Source of the DNA: Pseudomonadota bacterium
GTDB lineage: Bacteria > Cyanobacteriota > Vampirovibrionia > Obscuribacterales > Obscuribacteraceae
Assembly: GCA_021325555.1 (NCBI GenBank)
Contig: JAJPGY010000024.1
Location: 1 to 51,437, forward strand
Length of the DNA stretch: 51,437 nt
Direction of reading: 5' to 3'
Shown here: positions 1-8,167 of the stretch, piece after piece
How the letters are laid out: every line of letters starts with the position of its first letter
Numbering within the stretch: the stretch's first letter is position 1
The notes under the pieces: model-generated
What the model was told of the DNA's origin: nothing
The model's database searches: none
What the model saw: the letters and a program-made list of their open reading frames with translations, nothing else
Program-made: the position numbers and the translations under genes

Positions 1-107
1 CGCATTGCATGCGCCCTGCGAGATGTAAATCCGGCCTCGTAGGGGCGCATTGCATGCGCCCTGCGAGATGTAAATCCGGCCTCGTAGGGGCGCATTGCAT
101 GCGCCCT
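1..107. repeat. 45-bp tandem repeat with a palindromic core
   Basis: Two exact 45-base copies (1-45 and 46-90) and a 17-base partial third copy (91-107). Each copy starts with GCGCAT-TGC-ATGCGC, a perfect 6-base inverted repeat with a 3-base loop. Including flanking bases it reads AGGGGCGCAT / ATGCGCCCT, which can form a longer hairpin with one bulged base. The partial copy runs into the TAG stop of the minus-strand dehydratase gene, so the hairpin lies immediately behind that gene and could end its transcript or protect its 3' end. The array is cut by the window edge, so the copy number is a minimum. Similar short palindromes flanked by TAGGGG are remembered from other environmental genomes; no name is assigned. 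Confidence 0.9.
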
Positions 108-1086
108 ATGTTGTGACGGCCGAGCGCCAGTATTCCAGCGTATCTGCCAGCGTCTTTTGGAATTCGATGCGCGGCTTCCAGCCGGTGGCTGAGACGAACT
201 TGTCGTAGCGCCCGACCAGAAGCGGCACCTCTGTGGGGCGGACGCGGGCGGGGTCCTGCTCGACGCGGATACTGTCCCTGGCGGTCGACATGGCGATCAG
301 CCTGTCCAGGCATTCCTGTACGGTGAGCACCTGATCGCTGCCGATCAGGTAAAGCTCGCCGGGCTGGCACTTCTCCACGGCCAGGTGGTAGGCCTCCACC
401 ATGTCGCGCACGTCCGTCCAGTTTCGCCTGACATCGAGCGTGCCGACCTTTATCACCGGCTCCTGCAGCCCCTTTTCAATGCGGGCGATCTGGTAGGCGA
501 AGGTGGGCAGGGCGAACACCTTGTCCCGCCGCGGGCCCTCGTGATTGAAGGCCCTTGTGCGCACCACGTGCAGCCCGTAGCTCTTGAAGTGCTCGTAGGT
601 CATCAGATCCTGCGCCACCTTGCTCACCGCGTAGGGGTTGACCGGGCGAAGCTCGCTGTGCTCCGTGATCGGCAGCTCGTGCTCGTGCACCAGCCCGTAC
701 TCCTCGCCGGAGCCGGCCACGTGGAATCTCGTTTCGGCGAGCTTCAGCTTGCGCAGGGCTTCCAGGAAATTGATGGTGCCGTTGACGTTGGTGTTGACGT
801 AAAGGTGCGGCATGTCCCAGGATGGCGCCACATAGCTCTCGGCCGCAAAATGGAATATCCAGTCCGGACGCACGCGCTCGACTACCTCGAACACGGAGAC
901 CGGGTCGAGAATGTTGCAGGTGAAGAACTCGATGCGCTCCTCGATGTCTTTGATGTGCGACAGAAGGCTCATGCGGCTGCTCCACCGCCTGATCCCATAA
1001 AGCCTGGCGTCCCCGCGCGCCAGGATAAGGTCGGCCATGTGGCTGCCGACGAAGCCGGTGATGCCCGTAATCAGAACTTTTCGCAT
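106..1086 (-). CDS. GDP-mannose 4,6-dehydratase-like extended SDR
   Basis: Sugar-nucleotide-modifying enzyme of the extended short-chain dehydrogenase family, 326 residues. The N-terminal Rossmann motif GITGFVG (residues 8-14) binds NAD(P). The catalytic pair is Tyr152 and Lys156 in YAVSK, with an SGEEYG motif at 126-131 in place of the usual S/T-S-E. The RRWSS segment near residue 35 and NHEGP at 181-185 are typical of GDP-mannose dehydratases and of the related GDP-4-keto-6-deoxymannose reductases (Rmd), so either GDP-mannose dehydration or the following reduction is possible. It is likely cytoplasmic and feeds deoxyhexose into surface glycan. It is divergent from the adjacent glycosyltransferase across 67 bases and ends in TAG inside the repeat array. 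The product class is secure; the exact substrate is not. Confidence 0.85.
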   Translation of the reverse strand: MRKVLITGITGFVGSHMADLILARGDARLYGIRRWSSRMSLLSHIKDIEERIEFFTCNILDPVSVFEVVERVRPDWIFHFAAESYVAPSWDMPHLYVNTNVNGTINFLEALRKLKLAETRFHVAGSGEEYGLVHEHELPITEHSELRPVNPYAVSKVAQDLMTYEHFKSYGLHVVRTRAFNHEGPRRDKVFALPTFAYQIARIEKGLQEPVIKVGTLDVRRNWTDVRDMVEAYHLAVEKCQPGELYLIGSDQVLTVQECLDRLIAMSTARDSIRVEQDPARVRPTEVPLLVGRYDKFVSATGWKPRIEFQKTLADTLEYWRSAVTT

Positions 1087-1137
1087 AACTGGAGGGCCTC
1101 GCCCTGCGCAAGGAGGATACAGCAGTCAAAACCTGTA

Positions 1138-1143
1138 TATACT
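1138..1143 (+). promoter_or_regulatory. possible -10 element (TATACT) of the glycosyltransferase gene
   Basis: TATACT lies 11-16 bases before the ATG at 1154 in the short divergent spacer. No convincing -35 hexamer is visible. If used, it would give an almost leaderless transcript. An AAGGAGG at 1110-1116 is a perfect Shine-Dalgarno match but lies about 37 bases before the ATG with no in-frame ATG, GTG or TTG nearby, so it does not define this start. Confidence 0.25.
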
Positions 1144-1153
1144 ATCAAGCGTT

Positions 1154-1846
1154 ATGTCCAAGTTGAAACTCTCGGTTGTCACCATCACCCTCAACGAGGA
1201 GCAGGCGGTAGCCAAGGTAATCCCGGATATACTGGAGGCCACCGGCGGTGACTGCGAGATTGTGGTGGTGGACAGCTCCAGCGATCGCACGCCGGAAATT
1301 GCCGAGAGCCTGGGCGCGCGGGTAATCCGGCAGGAGCCGCGCGGCTACGGGGTTGCCATGAAAACGGCCCTTCTTGCCGGCACCGGGGATGTGATCATCA
1401 CCACGGACTGCGACGACACGTATCCGATGCGCATGATTCCGGAGTTCATGCGCTATATCGAGGAGGGATACGACATCGTCAGCGGCTCTCGCCTGCTCGG
1501 GCGCCTGAGGCCCGAGCACATGCCGCTCATGAACTGGTTCGGCAACTGGCTTTTTGCCGCCATGACCTCCGTGCTCTACGGATTCTCGACCACCGATGTC
1601 ACGACCGGCATGCGTGCTTATCGCCGGGAGGTTTTGCAGGCGATCGACTGGGAGACCAACTATGCCCTGCCCGCCGAGCTGGTGATCCGCCCGCATCTGG
1701 CCGGGTACAAGATCAAGGAGATAGCCATTCCCTACAAGGAGCGGGTGGGAGAGGTGACCTTGAACAAGTGGCGGTCCGGAAAGGCTTTCCTGCGCGGGAT
1801 AGTGAAGTACAAGTTCGGCTGGCGTATTGACCCCGGGCTGCTTTGA
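1154..1846 (+). CDS. family 2 glycosyltransferase (dolichol-phosphate-mannose synthase type)
   Basis: Transfers a sugar from an activated nucleotide donor to an acceptor, probably a lipid carrier or growing glycan at the inner face of the membrane. It has 230 residues, the size of a stand-alone GT-A catalytic domain. The fold starts with LSVVTITLNEE; DSSSD (40-44) binds the nucleotide; DCDD (85-88) is the DxD-type metal site; TTGMRAYRR (150-158) matches the conserved TSGFRAYRR stretch of DPM1-like enzymes. There are no membrane helices after the catalytic domain. The ATG at 1154 was chosen because family homology starts right there; the frame stays open to 1037 but that part overlaps the divergent gene. 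It sits beside two sugar-nucleotide SDR genes, suggesting a surface glycan locus. Confidence 0.88.
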   Translation: MSKLKLSVVTITLNEEQAVAKVIPDILEATGGDCEIVVVDSSSDRTPEIAESLGARVIRQEPRGYGVAMKTALLAGTGDVIITTDCDDTYPMRMIPEFMRYIEEGYDIVSGSRLLGRLRPEHMPLMNWFGNWLFAAMTSVLYGFSTTDVTTGMRAYRREVLQAIDWETNYALPAELVIRPHLAGYKIKEIAIPYKERVGEVTLNKWRSGKAFLRGIVKYKFGWRIDPGLL

Positions 1847-1847
1847 C

Positions 1848-1867
1848 ACTACGTATTCTTACGTAGT
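1848..1867. other. perfect inverted repeat after the glycosyltransferase stop
   Basis: ACTACGTA (1848-1855), loop TTCT, TACGTAGT (1860-1867) begins one base after the TGA stop. The stem is AT-rich and has no following T run, so it is a poor intrinsic terminator. It may be a protein-binding site for the next gene, whose leader (1868-2036) also contains a GTCGC/GCGAC hairpin near 1968-1981. Confidence 0.5.
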
Positions 1868-2036
1868 CGCATGCTGAAATTTAAGGAGCAGACGGCCGGT
1901 TTCTTGCCTAAAATAAGGCTCTGGTTTCAACGCGGGAGTTTCTTGCCAGAGAGCCCTGTCGCAACGGCGACTGGTTGCCTGATTAGCGAGCCGGCGCTTT
2001 ACTGGAAAAGAGGTTCTTTGAGAGAGGTTCGAAAGG

Positions 2037-2528
2037 ATGTCCGCAACCGAGAAGGGCGCCCTGCGCAGGAATGACGCCAGCTCCGAGGTAATGCCGCTGG
2101 CAGGCGGCGAGGGGGTGGCGAACGCGCAGAAAGAGGTGAACGCGGTGCCGCGCTCGGAGAAGCTGGCCATATTTCAAAAGGCCGACGGGAAGGGCGAGCC
2201 GCTGCCGGAGGCGATCACCGGCAAGCCGGGGCAGGACGCCGAGGTTGTCGGTCCGGGGACAGAGGCAACCGCCGGTACGAGCACGACCCGGGAGACCACC
2301 AGCGAGACGCAGCCGTCCAGCGAGCTGCGCGACAGGCATGTCGAATCGACGGTCGGCAATGACACCAGGGTTAAGGTCGATACCGGCGAATCCACGGTGA
2401 CGCAAACCGCTACCGTGGAGACGACAGCGTCCACCGGCGGGGACACCGATCGCTTGGCCTCGGCGCTCACCGGTAATGGGCGGACAGCGACCGCTGGCGA
2501 GGACGAGGAAGTCAGGGCCCGGGCGTAA
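2037..2528 (+). CDS. small Thr/Glu-rich disordered protein, function unknown
   Basis: 163 residues with no recognised domain, signal peptide or membrane helix. Composition is dominated by Thr, Glu, Gly, Ala and Ser, with almost no aromatic residues, so it is probably disordered. A Thr-rich stretch at about 80-140 contains repeated T-x-T and E-T-T. The start is supported by GAGAGAGG at 2020-2027, nine bases before the ATG. It is followed after five bases by the end of the convergent epimerase gene. Because low-complexity GC-rich DNA gives chance frames on both strands, the coding call rests mainly on the ribosome binding site and the absence of a better alternative. Confidence 0.5.
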   Translation: MSATEKGALRRNDASSEVMPLAGGEGVANAQKEVNAVPRSEKLAIFQKADGKGEPLPEAITGKPGQDAEVVGPGTEATAGTSTTRETTSETQPSSELRDRHVESTVGNDTRVKVDTGESTVTQTATVETTASTGGDTDRLASALTGNGRTATAGEDEEVRARA

Positions 2529-2533
2529 CGGTC

Positions 2534-3592
2534 CTAGGAGATCAGGCGCAGGAGGTTGATGATGCCCGCCCCGGCCGGCCTGCGGTGGGGCGAAAGCGTT
2601 GTTCCTTGCAACAGCTCCTGCCTGTGGTCCACATAGTACTTGTAGGCCTCGCAGAGCATCTGCGAGTTGGTCTTGGTCGGCGCCCAGCCGAGATCGCGTT
2701 TCAACTTGCCGTTGTCGAAGACAAAATTGGCGGCCAGCATCCGGTAATGATAGGGCCCGAGCGGCGATAGCCCCAGGTCGTAAACCACCTTCATGGCCAG
2801 CGCGGTCGGGCCTGCCGGCAGGTGGACGAAGCGGGGCGTTTTTCCCGCGAAGTGATAAAGGTCCGCATAGAGCTGCTCGAGCGTCGGGACGCCGTCGGAG
2901 CCGACGTGATAGATCCCGCAGTTGTCCGAGCCCATGGCCGCCAGGCAGGCGGCGGCGAGGTCGCCTGCGTGGATGAACGAGTAGCGGTTGTGCCCGCCCC
3001 CGACCAGATACATGCGCCGCCCCTCGCGCACGAAATCGAAGAGGATGGTGAGCAAGCCCAGGCGGCCGGCCCCTACGATTGTCGGGCAGCGGATGGAGAC
3101 CCCCTGCACGCTGCCCGCGTAGCCGCCGACGATCTCCTCGCCGGCCACCTTCGTGCGCCCGTACTCCTCGATGGGCGACACCGGCGTCGACTCGTCGACC
3201 GCGGTATCATAGGTGGTGGCAAACACGCAGTTGCTGGACGTGAAGACGACCTTGCGGATGCCCAGCTCGCTCGCCGTCTCCATGACGTTGCGGGTGCCGT
3301 CCACGTTCGACCGCCACAGGCGATGAAAATTGCGCTTGTCGTGGGCGAGCACGGCGGCCACGTGAAAGATGCCGTCTACAGGCCCGAAGCCGGCGATCGC
3401 CTCTCGCAAGGAGACCCGGTCGGCGATGTCGAGCTGCCTGAAGGCATACGGGCGGCTCTCCTTATCGTCGGGCAGGCAGTCGATGGACAGCAGCCGGTGG
3501 CCGCGCCCGGCCAGGTGCGCCAGCAGCTGCGACCCGAAAAAGCCGGAGCCGCCCGTGACAACGAAGCTCTTGCCCTCATCCACGAGGTTCAA
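2534..3592 (-). CDS. NAD-dependent epimerase/dehydratase (extended SDR)
   Basis: 352 residues, cytoplasmic, probably acting on a nucleotide-linked sugar or on a 3-beta-hydroxysteroid-type substrate. GGSGFFG (14-20) is the dinucleotide-binding motif, TSSN (118-121) holds the catalytic Ser, and Tyr144 and Lys148 form YGRTK. The C-terminal part (GWAPTKT followed by a helix) is typical of the epimerase family. The frame opens with TTG at 3592; a GTG three codons later is an alternative and neither has a clear Shine-Dalgarno. It is divergent from the large gene at 3727 and convergent with the small protein at 2037-2528. Substrate cannot be decided from sequence. Confidence 0.8.
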   Translation of the reverse strand: MNLVDEGKSFVVTGGSGFFGSQLLAHLAGRGHRLLSIDCLPDDKESRPYAFRQLDIADRVSLREAIAGFGPVDGIFHVAAVLAHDKRNFHRLWRSNVDGTRNVMETASELGIRKVVFTSSNCVFATTYDTAVDESTPVSPIEEYGRTKVAGEEIVGGYAGSVQGVSIRCPTIVGAGRLGLLTILFDFVREGRRMYLVGGGHNRYSFIHAGDLAAACLAAMGSDNCGIYHVGSDGVPTLEQLYADLYHFAGKTPRFVHLPAGPTALAMKVVYDLGLSPLGPYHYRMLAANFVFDNGKLKRDLGWAPTKTNSQMLCEAYKYYVDHRQELLQGTTLSPHRRPAGAGIINLLRLIS

Positions 3593-3654
3593 TCATAGCG
3601 CAGCCGCCGGTGCCGCGGCGCCACGGTTCCGCTTGCGGAGATCACCATGCCCCG

Positions 3655-3667
3655 GGGGATGATCCCC
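3655..3667. other. GGGGAT-G-ATCCCC palindrome in a divergent spacer
   Basis: A perfect 6-base inverted repeat around one base lies between the divergent starts at 3592 and 3727, a common position for an operator. No clear promoter pair can be placed next to it. Confidence 0.3.
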
Positions 3668-3726
3668 ATTGTTGGCGGTCCCCCCATCTTTTAAAGTTTC
3701 GGCAGCATCCAGACAAGCGGGCAAAG

Positions 3727-6700
3727 ATGGCCGATATCTCGACTAATCCGCAAACAAACGCGCCGGACGCAGCCGCCCTCCAGAAGCTGCAGATGGAGAT
3801 CCGACTGCACGGCAGCCACGACAGCTCGCAGAGCCTGCTCAGCCGGGGACTGGGCTGGGTATGGGATCAGTTTCACGGCGGTGTTCCGACCGACCAGACG
3901 CTGCGCGACCTTTACAAGGAAGCGCAAAAGACGTTCGCCTCCGGGGACGCGGCCGCGCGCCAGCGCATGGTGGATGAGATCAACTCGACCGTGAAAGCGG
4001 ATCAGGGCGCGCTGGGCAGCCACGACACCTTCACCCGCTACGCCGGCGGCTTCGCCAAGACGGCGTCGCTCTTCGCCACCGGCGGCGTGGCCACGGCGGC
4101 CACGCTCGGGCTCTATACGCTGGATTCGGTGAACCCCAGCGACTCGGCGGGCACGATGGCCCTCGACGGCGCCCTTGGCTTCGGCAAGGGCTTGGGCACC
4201 CGGGCCGTCTTCAATCTGGTCGGCCGATCGAGCATGGGTGTGGTCGGCAAGGGCTTGACCATGGGCTTTGGCAGCACGCTGGTCGACGCCGCCACCACCC
4301 GGCAGACCTACACCCAGGCGGGCAGCATCTGGGGCGGGCTGGAGAACTCGCTGGCCTCGGCTGCCGACCGCAAGAACCTGCTTATCAATGCCGGCATGTT
4401 CATGGCCGCGCAGGGGCTGGTCAGGGGCGGCTCGGCGCTGACGGCCGGCGCCCTGGAGCGAAGCCCGCTGCTGTCCACGATGGCCACCGGCGGCGCCTTC
4501 GGCATGACCAGCGGCGGCCTGCAGGAGATCATGCGCCAGTCCCAGACCGGCAAATACGATCCGTGGCAGGTGGCCAGGCAGATGCTCATTCAGGGCGGTC
4601 TCGACGCGGGGGCCGCCTCAATAGGCGGCCTGCAGGCTGACGCGGGCTTCCGGGCCGCGGCCAGCGAGCGTCTGGGCAACACTTACGCGGAGATGGTCGA
4701 CCGGGTGAACGGGTTAAAGGCCGGCGTGCTCAACCTGGCCGATTCGGTGAGCCTGGGACCGCGGCTGCAACCTGCCTATGCCCTGGCCGGCATGGGCGGC
4801 GGCCGCTTCTTCGAGGTGGAGATGCCGGCCAGGCGCCCGTCCGAACCGCAGCCCAGGGGTCCGCAGGTGATGATGATGCAGGGCGACGGGCCGGCGCTGA
4901 CCCACTCCGGGGCCGACCTCGATCACGTGCTGGGCGCCGGCGGGCATGCCGAGCTGGTGAGCACGGCCGACCACGCCGCCCAGGACCTCATCGCCCGGGT
5001 GATCCAGGAGAGCGCCGCCGAGCCGCCGGCCCCCGAGCGGGCCGCAGCGGCCGCGCGCCCGGTCCAGGATGCCCGGGGGGTGGTTGGCAAGGCGCCGGTG
5101 GCCCTCGATCCGGCGATTGCGGCAAGCGAGGCCTTCCAGGGCTTTCACGCCCTTGCTGACCGGGTGATGAGCAACGGGTCGGGCGAGCAGGCACGTGCCG
5201 ACCTGGTGGGCTACCTGCGAGCGCACCCCGAGCTCCGGGACACGGTCATCAACTACGCGCGTTCGCTGGACAGCGAGCCGCTCGTTTACGCGGCCCAGGA
5301 GGCCTACAAGGTGCCCAGCCCGCGAGTATACGTGGCTACCAGGGAGCAGGCCAACTCGTGGTATGAGCTCGACAATTACTTCCGGTATCTCGAGATTCCC
5401 TCGCTGGCCGCTCGCGGCAGACAGGCGGTAGCCGGCCAGCTGGAGCTACATCCCGAGCTGCGCCCGGCGGCCGAAGAGTACGCGCGCGGCAGCTCGCGCC
5501 TGTCCGTCGTCGAGGCGCTGGACTCTTATCTGGGCACCAGCCATGCCTCCGACCTGCGCCTGCTGCAGTCTGCACATGGGGGGCAGGCAGCGCCGCCGCC
5601 CGCCCCGGTGCCCGGCGTCGAGGCGCACGCAGGCGCCGCCGGTGAGTCGCCGGCGCCCGCAGGAACCCTGGAGATGCTTGCGGCCGCGCGCGCCGCCGGC
5701 TCGGCCGCCCCCGGCGGGGCCGCGGATTTGCGGGCTGAGGGGACGGACCCCCGGCTGCCCGGGGCGCCCGGCGAGACGCCCGGCTACACGCCGCCCAGCG
5801 CCGAAAACCCGCGGGGGATGATAAGCGCCGATGAGTTCGCGCGCGGGCTTACCGCCGAGCAGGCGGCCACGCGGGCGATGACGGTCCGGGTGCTGGCCAA
5901 CGAGGGTGACCTCAACGCGCTTTCCCCGGAGAACTTCCAGCTCTGGCTGTCCGAGGCCCGCAGCGTGCTGCCGGATGTGTTCATGCTCATGCGCAAGCCC
6001 GGCGCATCCAGCCTGCCGCCGGAGGTGGTGCAGCGCTTTCTCGGCAAGCCGCAGTCCTCGGGCGAGCCGCCCGAGTGGGCTGCCGACGCCGTGCGCACCA
6101 GCGAGCAGCTGCAGGCCAGGCGCGACCAGGCGAGCCTCGAGCGCCTGCAGCGGGACCTGGAGCGGGCGCGCGACGACAAGGAGCGGGCCCAGATTCAGTC
6201 CCGGATAAGGAGGCAGAAGCAGAACGGGCAGCGCGGCGCCGACCTGGCCAAGCAGATGGACGAGTTCCCGCGCCGGGCCAGGCTTTTGACCTCGGCCGTC
6301 GATGCGGTCGACAAGGCCCCCGAGCTGGCCGGGGCCGCTGGAGCCAAGCTGATCGAGCTGGGCTCCTATGACCCGCTCTCGCTGGACAAGGTTCTCTACT
6401 CGATAGGTTACCGGACGCGGGAAGGCGCATTCGACCCCACCGACGAGCTGGGCGCCAGGAACAGGCAGCTTCTGGCCGGGGTGCTGCCCAACGCCACCAG
6501 CATCGAGCCGGTGCGCTACCTACTGCAGTTCCTGCGCGACGGCAACGCCGACGGCGTCTTCCAGGCCGCCCAGCGTCTGGCGCCGGCGGCCGGCGGCGAG
6601 CAGTGGATCGAGCAGCTGCTCAGGGACATGGATGCGGGGCTGTACCGCCCGGCCAGGAAGTTCGGCAACAACGATCGTGGCGGCAACCCGCGGCAGGCGG

Positions 6701-7173
6701 CGCCCGGGGCATCCGCCGAGCGGGCTGTCCAGGCAGTCCCGGCGCCGGAGGTGGCGCCGGTTCCCGCAGAGCCGGCTGCCCAGGCAGGCCCGGCGCCGGA
6801 GATGGCGCCGGTTCCCGCAGAGCCTGCTGCCCAGGCAGTCCCCGCGCCGGAGGTGGCGCCGGTTCCCGCAGAGCCGGCTGCCCAGGCAGGCCCGGCGCCC
6901 GAGGTCACCTCGACGGTCGCTCCGGCGCCGGGCGCGGACGGCGCCGGCAGCCAGGCTCCGGCCGGCGAAGACCCGCTGGCTTCCGTGACGCCCTACCGGG
7001 GCAAGGTGAGCGAGCAGCAGAAGCAATCGCTGTCCGACTGGTTCCAGAGCTTGAAGCCGTCGGTGCAGAGAAACATGTTCCGCAACAACACCGAGATCCG
7101 CGGCCAGGCCGTCAAGGGCATGTACACAAGGCAGCTGTGCAAGCTGATCGGCTACGTGCCGGAAGGCGTGTAG
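3727..7173 (+). CDS. 1148-residue protein with Gly/Ala-rich hydrophobic domain, unknown function
   Basis: No family recognised. Residues 1-100 are helical and polar. Residues about 105-340 are rich in Gly, Ala, Ser and Thr with several short hydrophobic stretches and many G-x-G steps, resembling the pre-toxin or pore-like segments of large secreted effectors and a similar region of the giant protein at 22.6-42.5 kb. Two copies of a roughly 60-residue helical repeat with the signature HPELR lie at about 470-590. Ala/Pro-rich linkers follow, then a charged coiled coil (about 786-840), a helical segment, three copies of a 17-residue Pro/Ala repeat (about 1005-1056) and a compact C-terminal domain (about 1080-1148). 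There is no signal peptide. ATG 3727 was chosen because upstream codons look non-coding; its ribosome binding site is weak. Confidence 0.8.
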   Translation: MADISTNPQTNAPDAAALQKLQMEIRLHGSHDSSQSLLSRGLGWVWDQFHGGVPTDQTLRDLYKEAQKTFASGDAAARQRMVDEINSTVKADQGALGSHDTFTRYAGGFAKTASLFATGGVATAATLGLYTLDSVNPSDSAGTMALDGALGFGKGLGTRAVFNLVGRSSMGVVGKGLTMGFGSTLVDAATTRQTYTQAGSIWGGLENSLASAADRKNLLINAGMFMAAQGLVRGGSALTAGALERSPLLSTMATGGAFGMTSGGLQEIMRQSQTGKYDPWQVARQMLIQGGLDAGAASIGGLQADAGFRAAASERLGNTYAEMVDRVNGLKAGVLNLADSVSLGPRLQPAYALAGMGGGRFFEVEMPARRPSEPQPRGPQVMMMQGDGPALTHSGADLDHVLGAGGHAELVSTADHAAQDLIARVIQESAAEPPAPERAAAAARPVQDARGVVGKAPVALDPAIAASEAFQGFHALADRVMSNGSGEQARADLVGYLRAHPELRDTVINYARSLDSEPLVYAAQEAYKVPSPRVYVATREQANSWYELDNYFRYLEIPSLAARGRQAVAGQLELHPELRPAAEEYARGSSRLSVVEALDSYLGTSHASDLRLLQSAHGGQAAPPPAPVPGVEAHAGAAGESPAPAGTLEMLAAARAAGSAAPGGAADLRAEGTDPRLPGAPGETPGYTPPSAENPRGMISADEFARGLTAEQAATRAMTVRVLANEGDLNALSPENFQLWLSEARSVLPDVFMLMRKPGASSLPPEVVQRFLGKPQSSGEPPEWAADAVRTSEQLQARRDQASLERLQRDLERARDDKERAQIQSRIRRQKQNGQRGADLAKQMDEFPRRARLLTSAVDAVDKAPELAGAAGAKLIELGSYDPLSLDKVLYSIGYRTREGAFDPTDELGARNRQLLAGVLPNATSIEPVRYLLQFLRDGNADGVFQAAQRLAPAAGGEQWIEQLLRDMDAGLYRPARKFGNNDRGGNPRQAAPGASAERAVQAVPAPEVAPVPAEPAAQAGPAPEMAPVPAEPAAQAVPAPEVAPVPAEPAAQAGPAPEVTSTVAPAPGADGAGSQAPAGEDPLASVTPYRGKVSEQQKQSLSDWFQSLKPSVQRNMFRNNTEIRGQAVKGMYTRQLCKLIGYVPEGV
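6742..6903 (+). repeat. 51-bp coding tandem repeat (17-residue Pro/Ala unit)
   Basis: Three complete 51-base units (6742-6792, 6793-6843, 6844-6894) and the start of a fourth encode APEVAPVPAEPAAQAGP with few changes (V/M and G/V). Near-identity at DNA level suggests recent slippage, so copy number probably varies between strains. The segment acts as an extended linker before the C-terminal domain. Confidence 0.92.
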
Positions 7174-7181
7174 ACCGGCAG

Positions 7182-7730
7182 CTAAGCGGAGGCGAGCGCC
7201 TGCCGGTAGGCCTCGTAGGTGCGATCGTCGAAGAGCACGAAGCGGATCTCGCTTATGGCCGGCTCTTCCTGGCAGAAGCTTTTGACCACGGACAAAGCCA
7301 CGGCTGCCGCCTCGTCCACCGGATAGCCGTAGGCGCCGGTGCTGATTGAGGGAAAGGCTATGGTCGTAATCCGGTTGGCCGCGGCCAGCTCCAGGCTTCT
7401 CCGGTAGGCGCTGGCCAAAACATCCGGCTCTCCGCTGCCGCCGCCGTGCCAGACCGGCCCGACCGTGTGGATCACGTGCCCGGCCGGCAGGTTGCCACCG
7501 CCGGTGATGACAGCTTCTCCTGCCGGGCAGCCGCCCTGCCGCGCTCTTATCTCCTGGCATTCGGAAAGGATGGCCGGCCCGCCCGCCCGGTGGATCGCCC
7601 CGTCGACACCGCCGCCGCCCATGAGGCTCGAGTTGGCGGCGTTGACGATCGCCTCCACCTCCTGCCTGGTGATGTCCCCGCGCACCACCGTGATCTCGGT
7701 CCGGTTGACCGTTTTAGATGTGGCTTGCAT
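7182..7730 (-). CDS. macro-domain protein (ADP-ribose / O-acetyl-ADP-ribose hydrolase type)
   Basis: 182 residues, a single macro domain of the MacroD/YmdB class. These proteins bind ADP-ribose and remove it from acetyl esters, from carboxylates of proteins, or from nucleic acid ends. GDI (18-20) and NAAN (30-33) start the binding site, GGGGVDGAIH (38-47) is the distal-ribose loop with the catalytic Asn and Asp region, and STGAYGYP (130-137) is the phosphate loop. Two ATGs compete: GGGGAG at 7737-7742 abuts the first (7736) but lies six bases before the second (7730), so the second was chosen. It follows the zinc-ribbon gene by about 50 bases on the same strand and may be co-transcribed. The frame stays open upstream but overlaps that gene. 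Confidence 0.9.
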   Translation of the reverse strand: MQATSKTVNRTEITVVRGDITRQEVEAIVNAANSSLMGGGGVDGAIHRAGGPAILSECQEIRARQGGCPAGEAVITGGGNLPAGHVIHTVGPVWHGGGSGEPDVLASAYRRSLELAAANRITTIAFPSISTGAYGYPVDEAAAVALSVVKSFCQEEPAISEIRFVLFDDRTYEAYRQALASA

Positions 7731-7782
7731 CGTCATCTCCCCGCACCCGGAGCGCTGGGCAGGAGCTGCTGGCGCCAGGCGC

Positions 7783-7998
7783 TCAGTCGCCCTGCCCCCA
7801 ATCGTCGTCAGTGTACATCTGATCCTCCAGCGGATCATCCTCCACGTAGAGGGGAACGATCAGGGTCTGATTGATTGTGCCGCAGTTAGGGCAGACCAGC
7901 TTCGAGGGCTTGTCGAAGTAGAACTGCGCGTCGCACGCCCCGCACATGTACTGGGCTGCCGGGGGCACGGCCTGCCCCGGGGGCATCTTGGCTCTCAT
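7783..7998 (-). CDS. small zinc-ribbon protein
   Basis: 71 residues with one zinc ribbon: Cys19-x2-Cys22 and Cys36-x2-Cys39, followed by an acidic tail (EDDPLEDQ, TDDDWGQGD). Such proteins often act as small adaptors or nucleic-acid-binding accessory factors; no specific role can be assigned. The start at 7998 has GAGG eight bases upstream; a longer frame from 8037 is possible but less well supported. It is likely the first gene of a pair with the macro-domain gene. Confidence 0.7.
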   Translation of the reverse strand: MRAKMPPGQAVPPAAQYMCGACDAQFYFDKPSKLVCPNCGTINQTLIVPLYVEDDPLEDQMYTDDDWGQGD

Positions 7999-8091
7999 GG
8001 CTGATACCTCATTGATACCGAAAGCCCTGGCTATCATGGGTCCCGTCGCACCGGCTGTGCCCGTCGATAACCTGATTCAACTGTACGCCGG

Positions 8092-8111
8092 GCGTGTGCA
8101 AAGCGTGTGCA
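8092..8111. repeat. GCGTGTGCA direct repeat, one helical turn apart
   Basis: GCGTGTGCA occurs at 8092-8100 and again at 8103-8111, an 11-base period, about 95-115 bases before the zinc-ribbon start. Direct repeats at one-turn spacing are a common form of activator or response-regulator site. No partner protein can be named. Confidence 0.4.
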
Positions 8112-8115
8112 GAAA

Positions 8116-8152
8116 GGCGGAGACGGCCCGGCGCCGCCAGACCGTCTCCGCC
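8116..8152 (-). terminator. intrinsic terminator of the secreted W-repeat protein gene
   Basis: GGCGGAGACGG (8116-8126) pairs perfectly with CCGTCTCCGCC (8142-8152) across a 15-base loop. On the minus strand it starts 15 bases after the TGA of the secreted protein gene and is followed by TTTCT, a short U tract. It would also insulate the zinc-ribbon gene from upstream transcription. Confidence 0.6.
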
Positions 8153-8167
8153 GGAATCCTTCCTGGC

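Noticed and set aside
1..107. Start of a CRISPR array
   Set aside because: The copies are directly joined 45-base units with no variable spacers.
1871..2074. Small plus-strand gene before the Thr-rich protein
   Set aside because: It runs into the next gene in another frame and shows no recognisable protein features.
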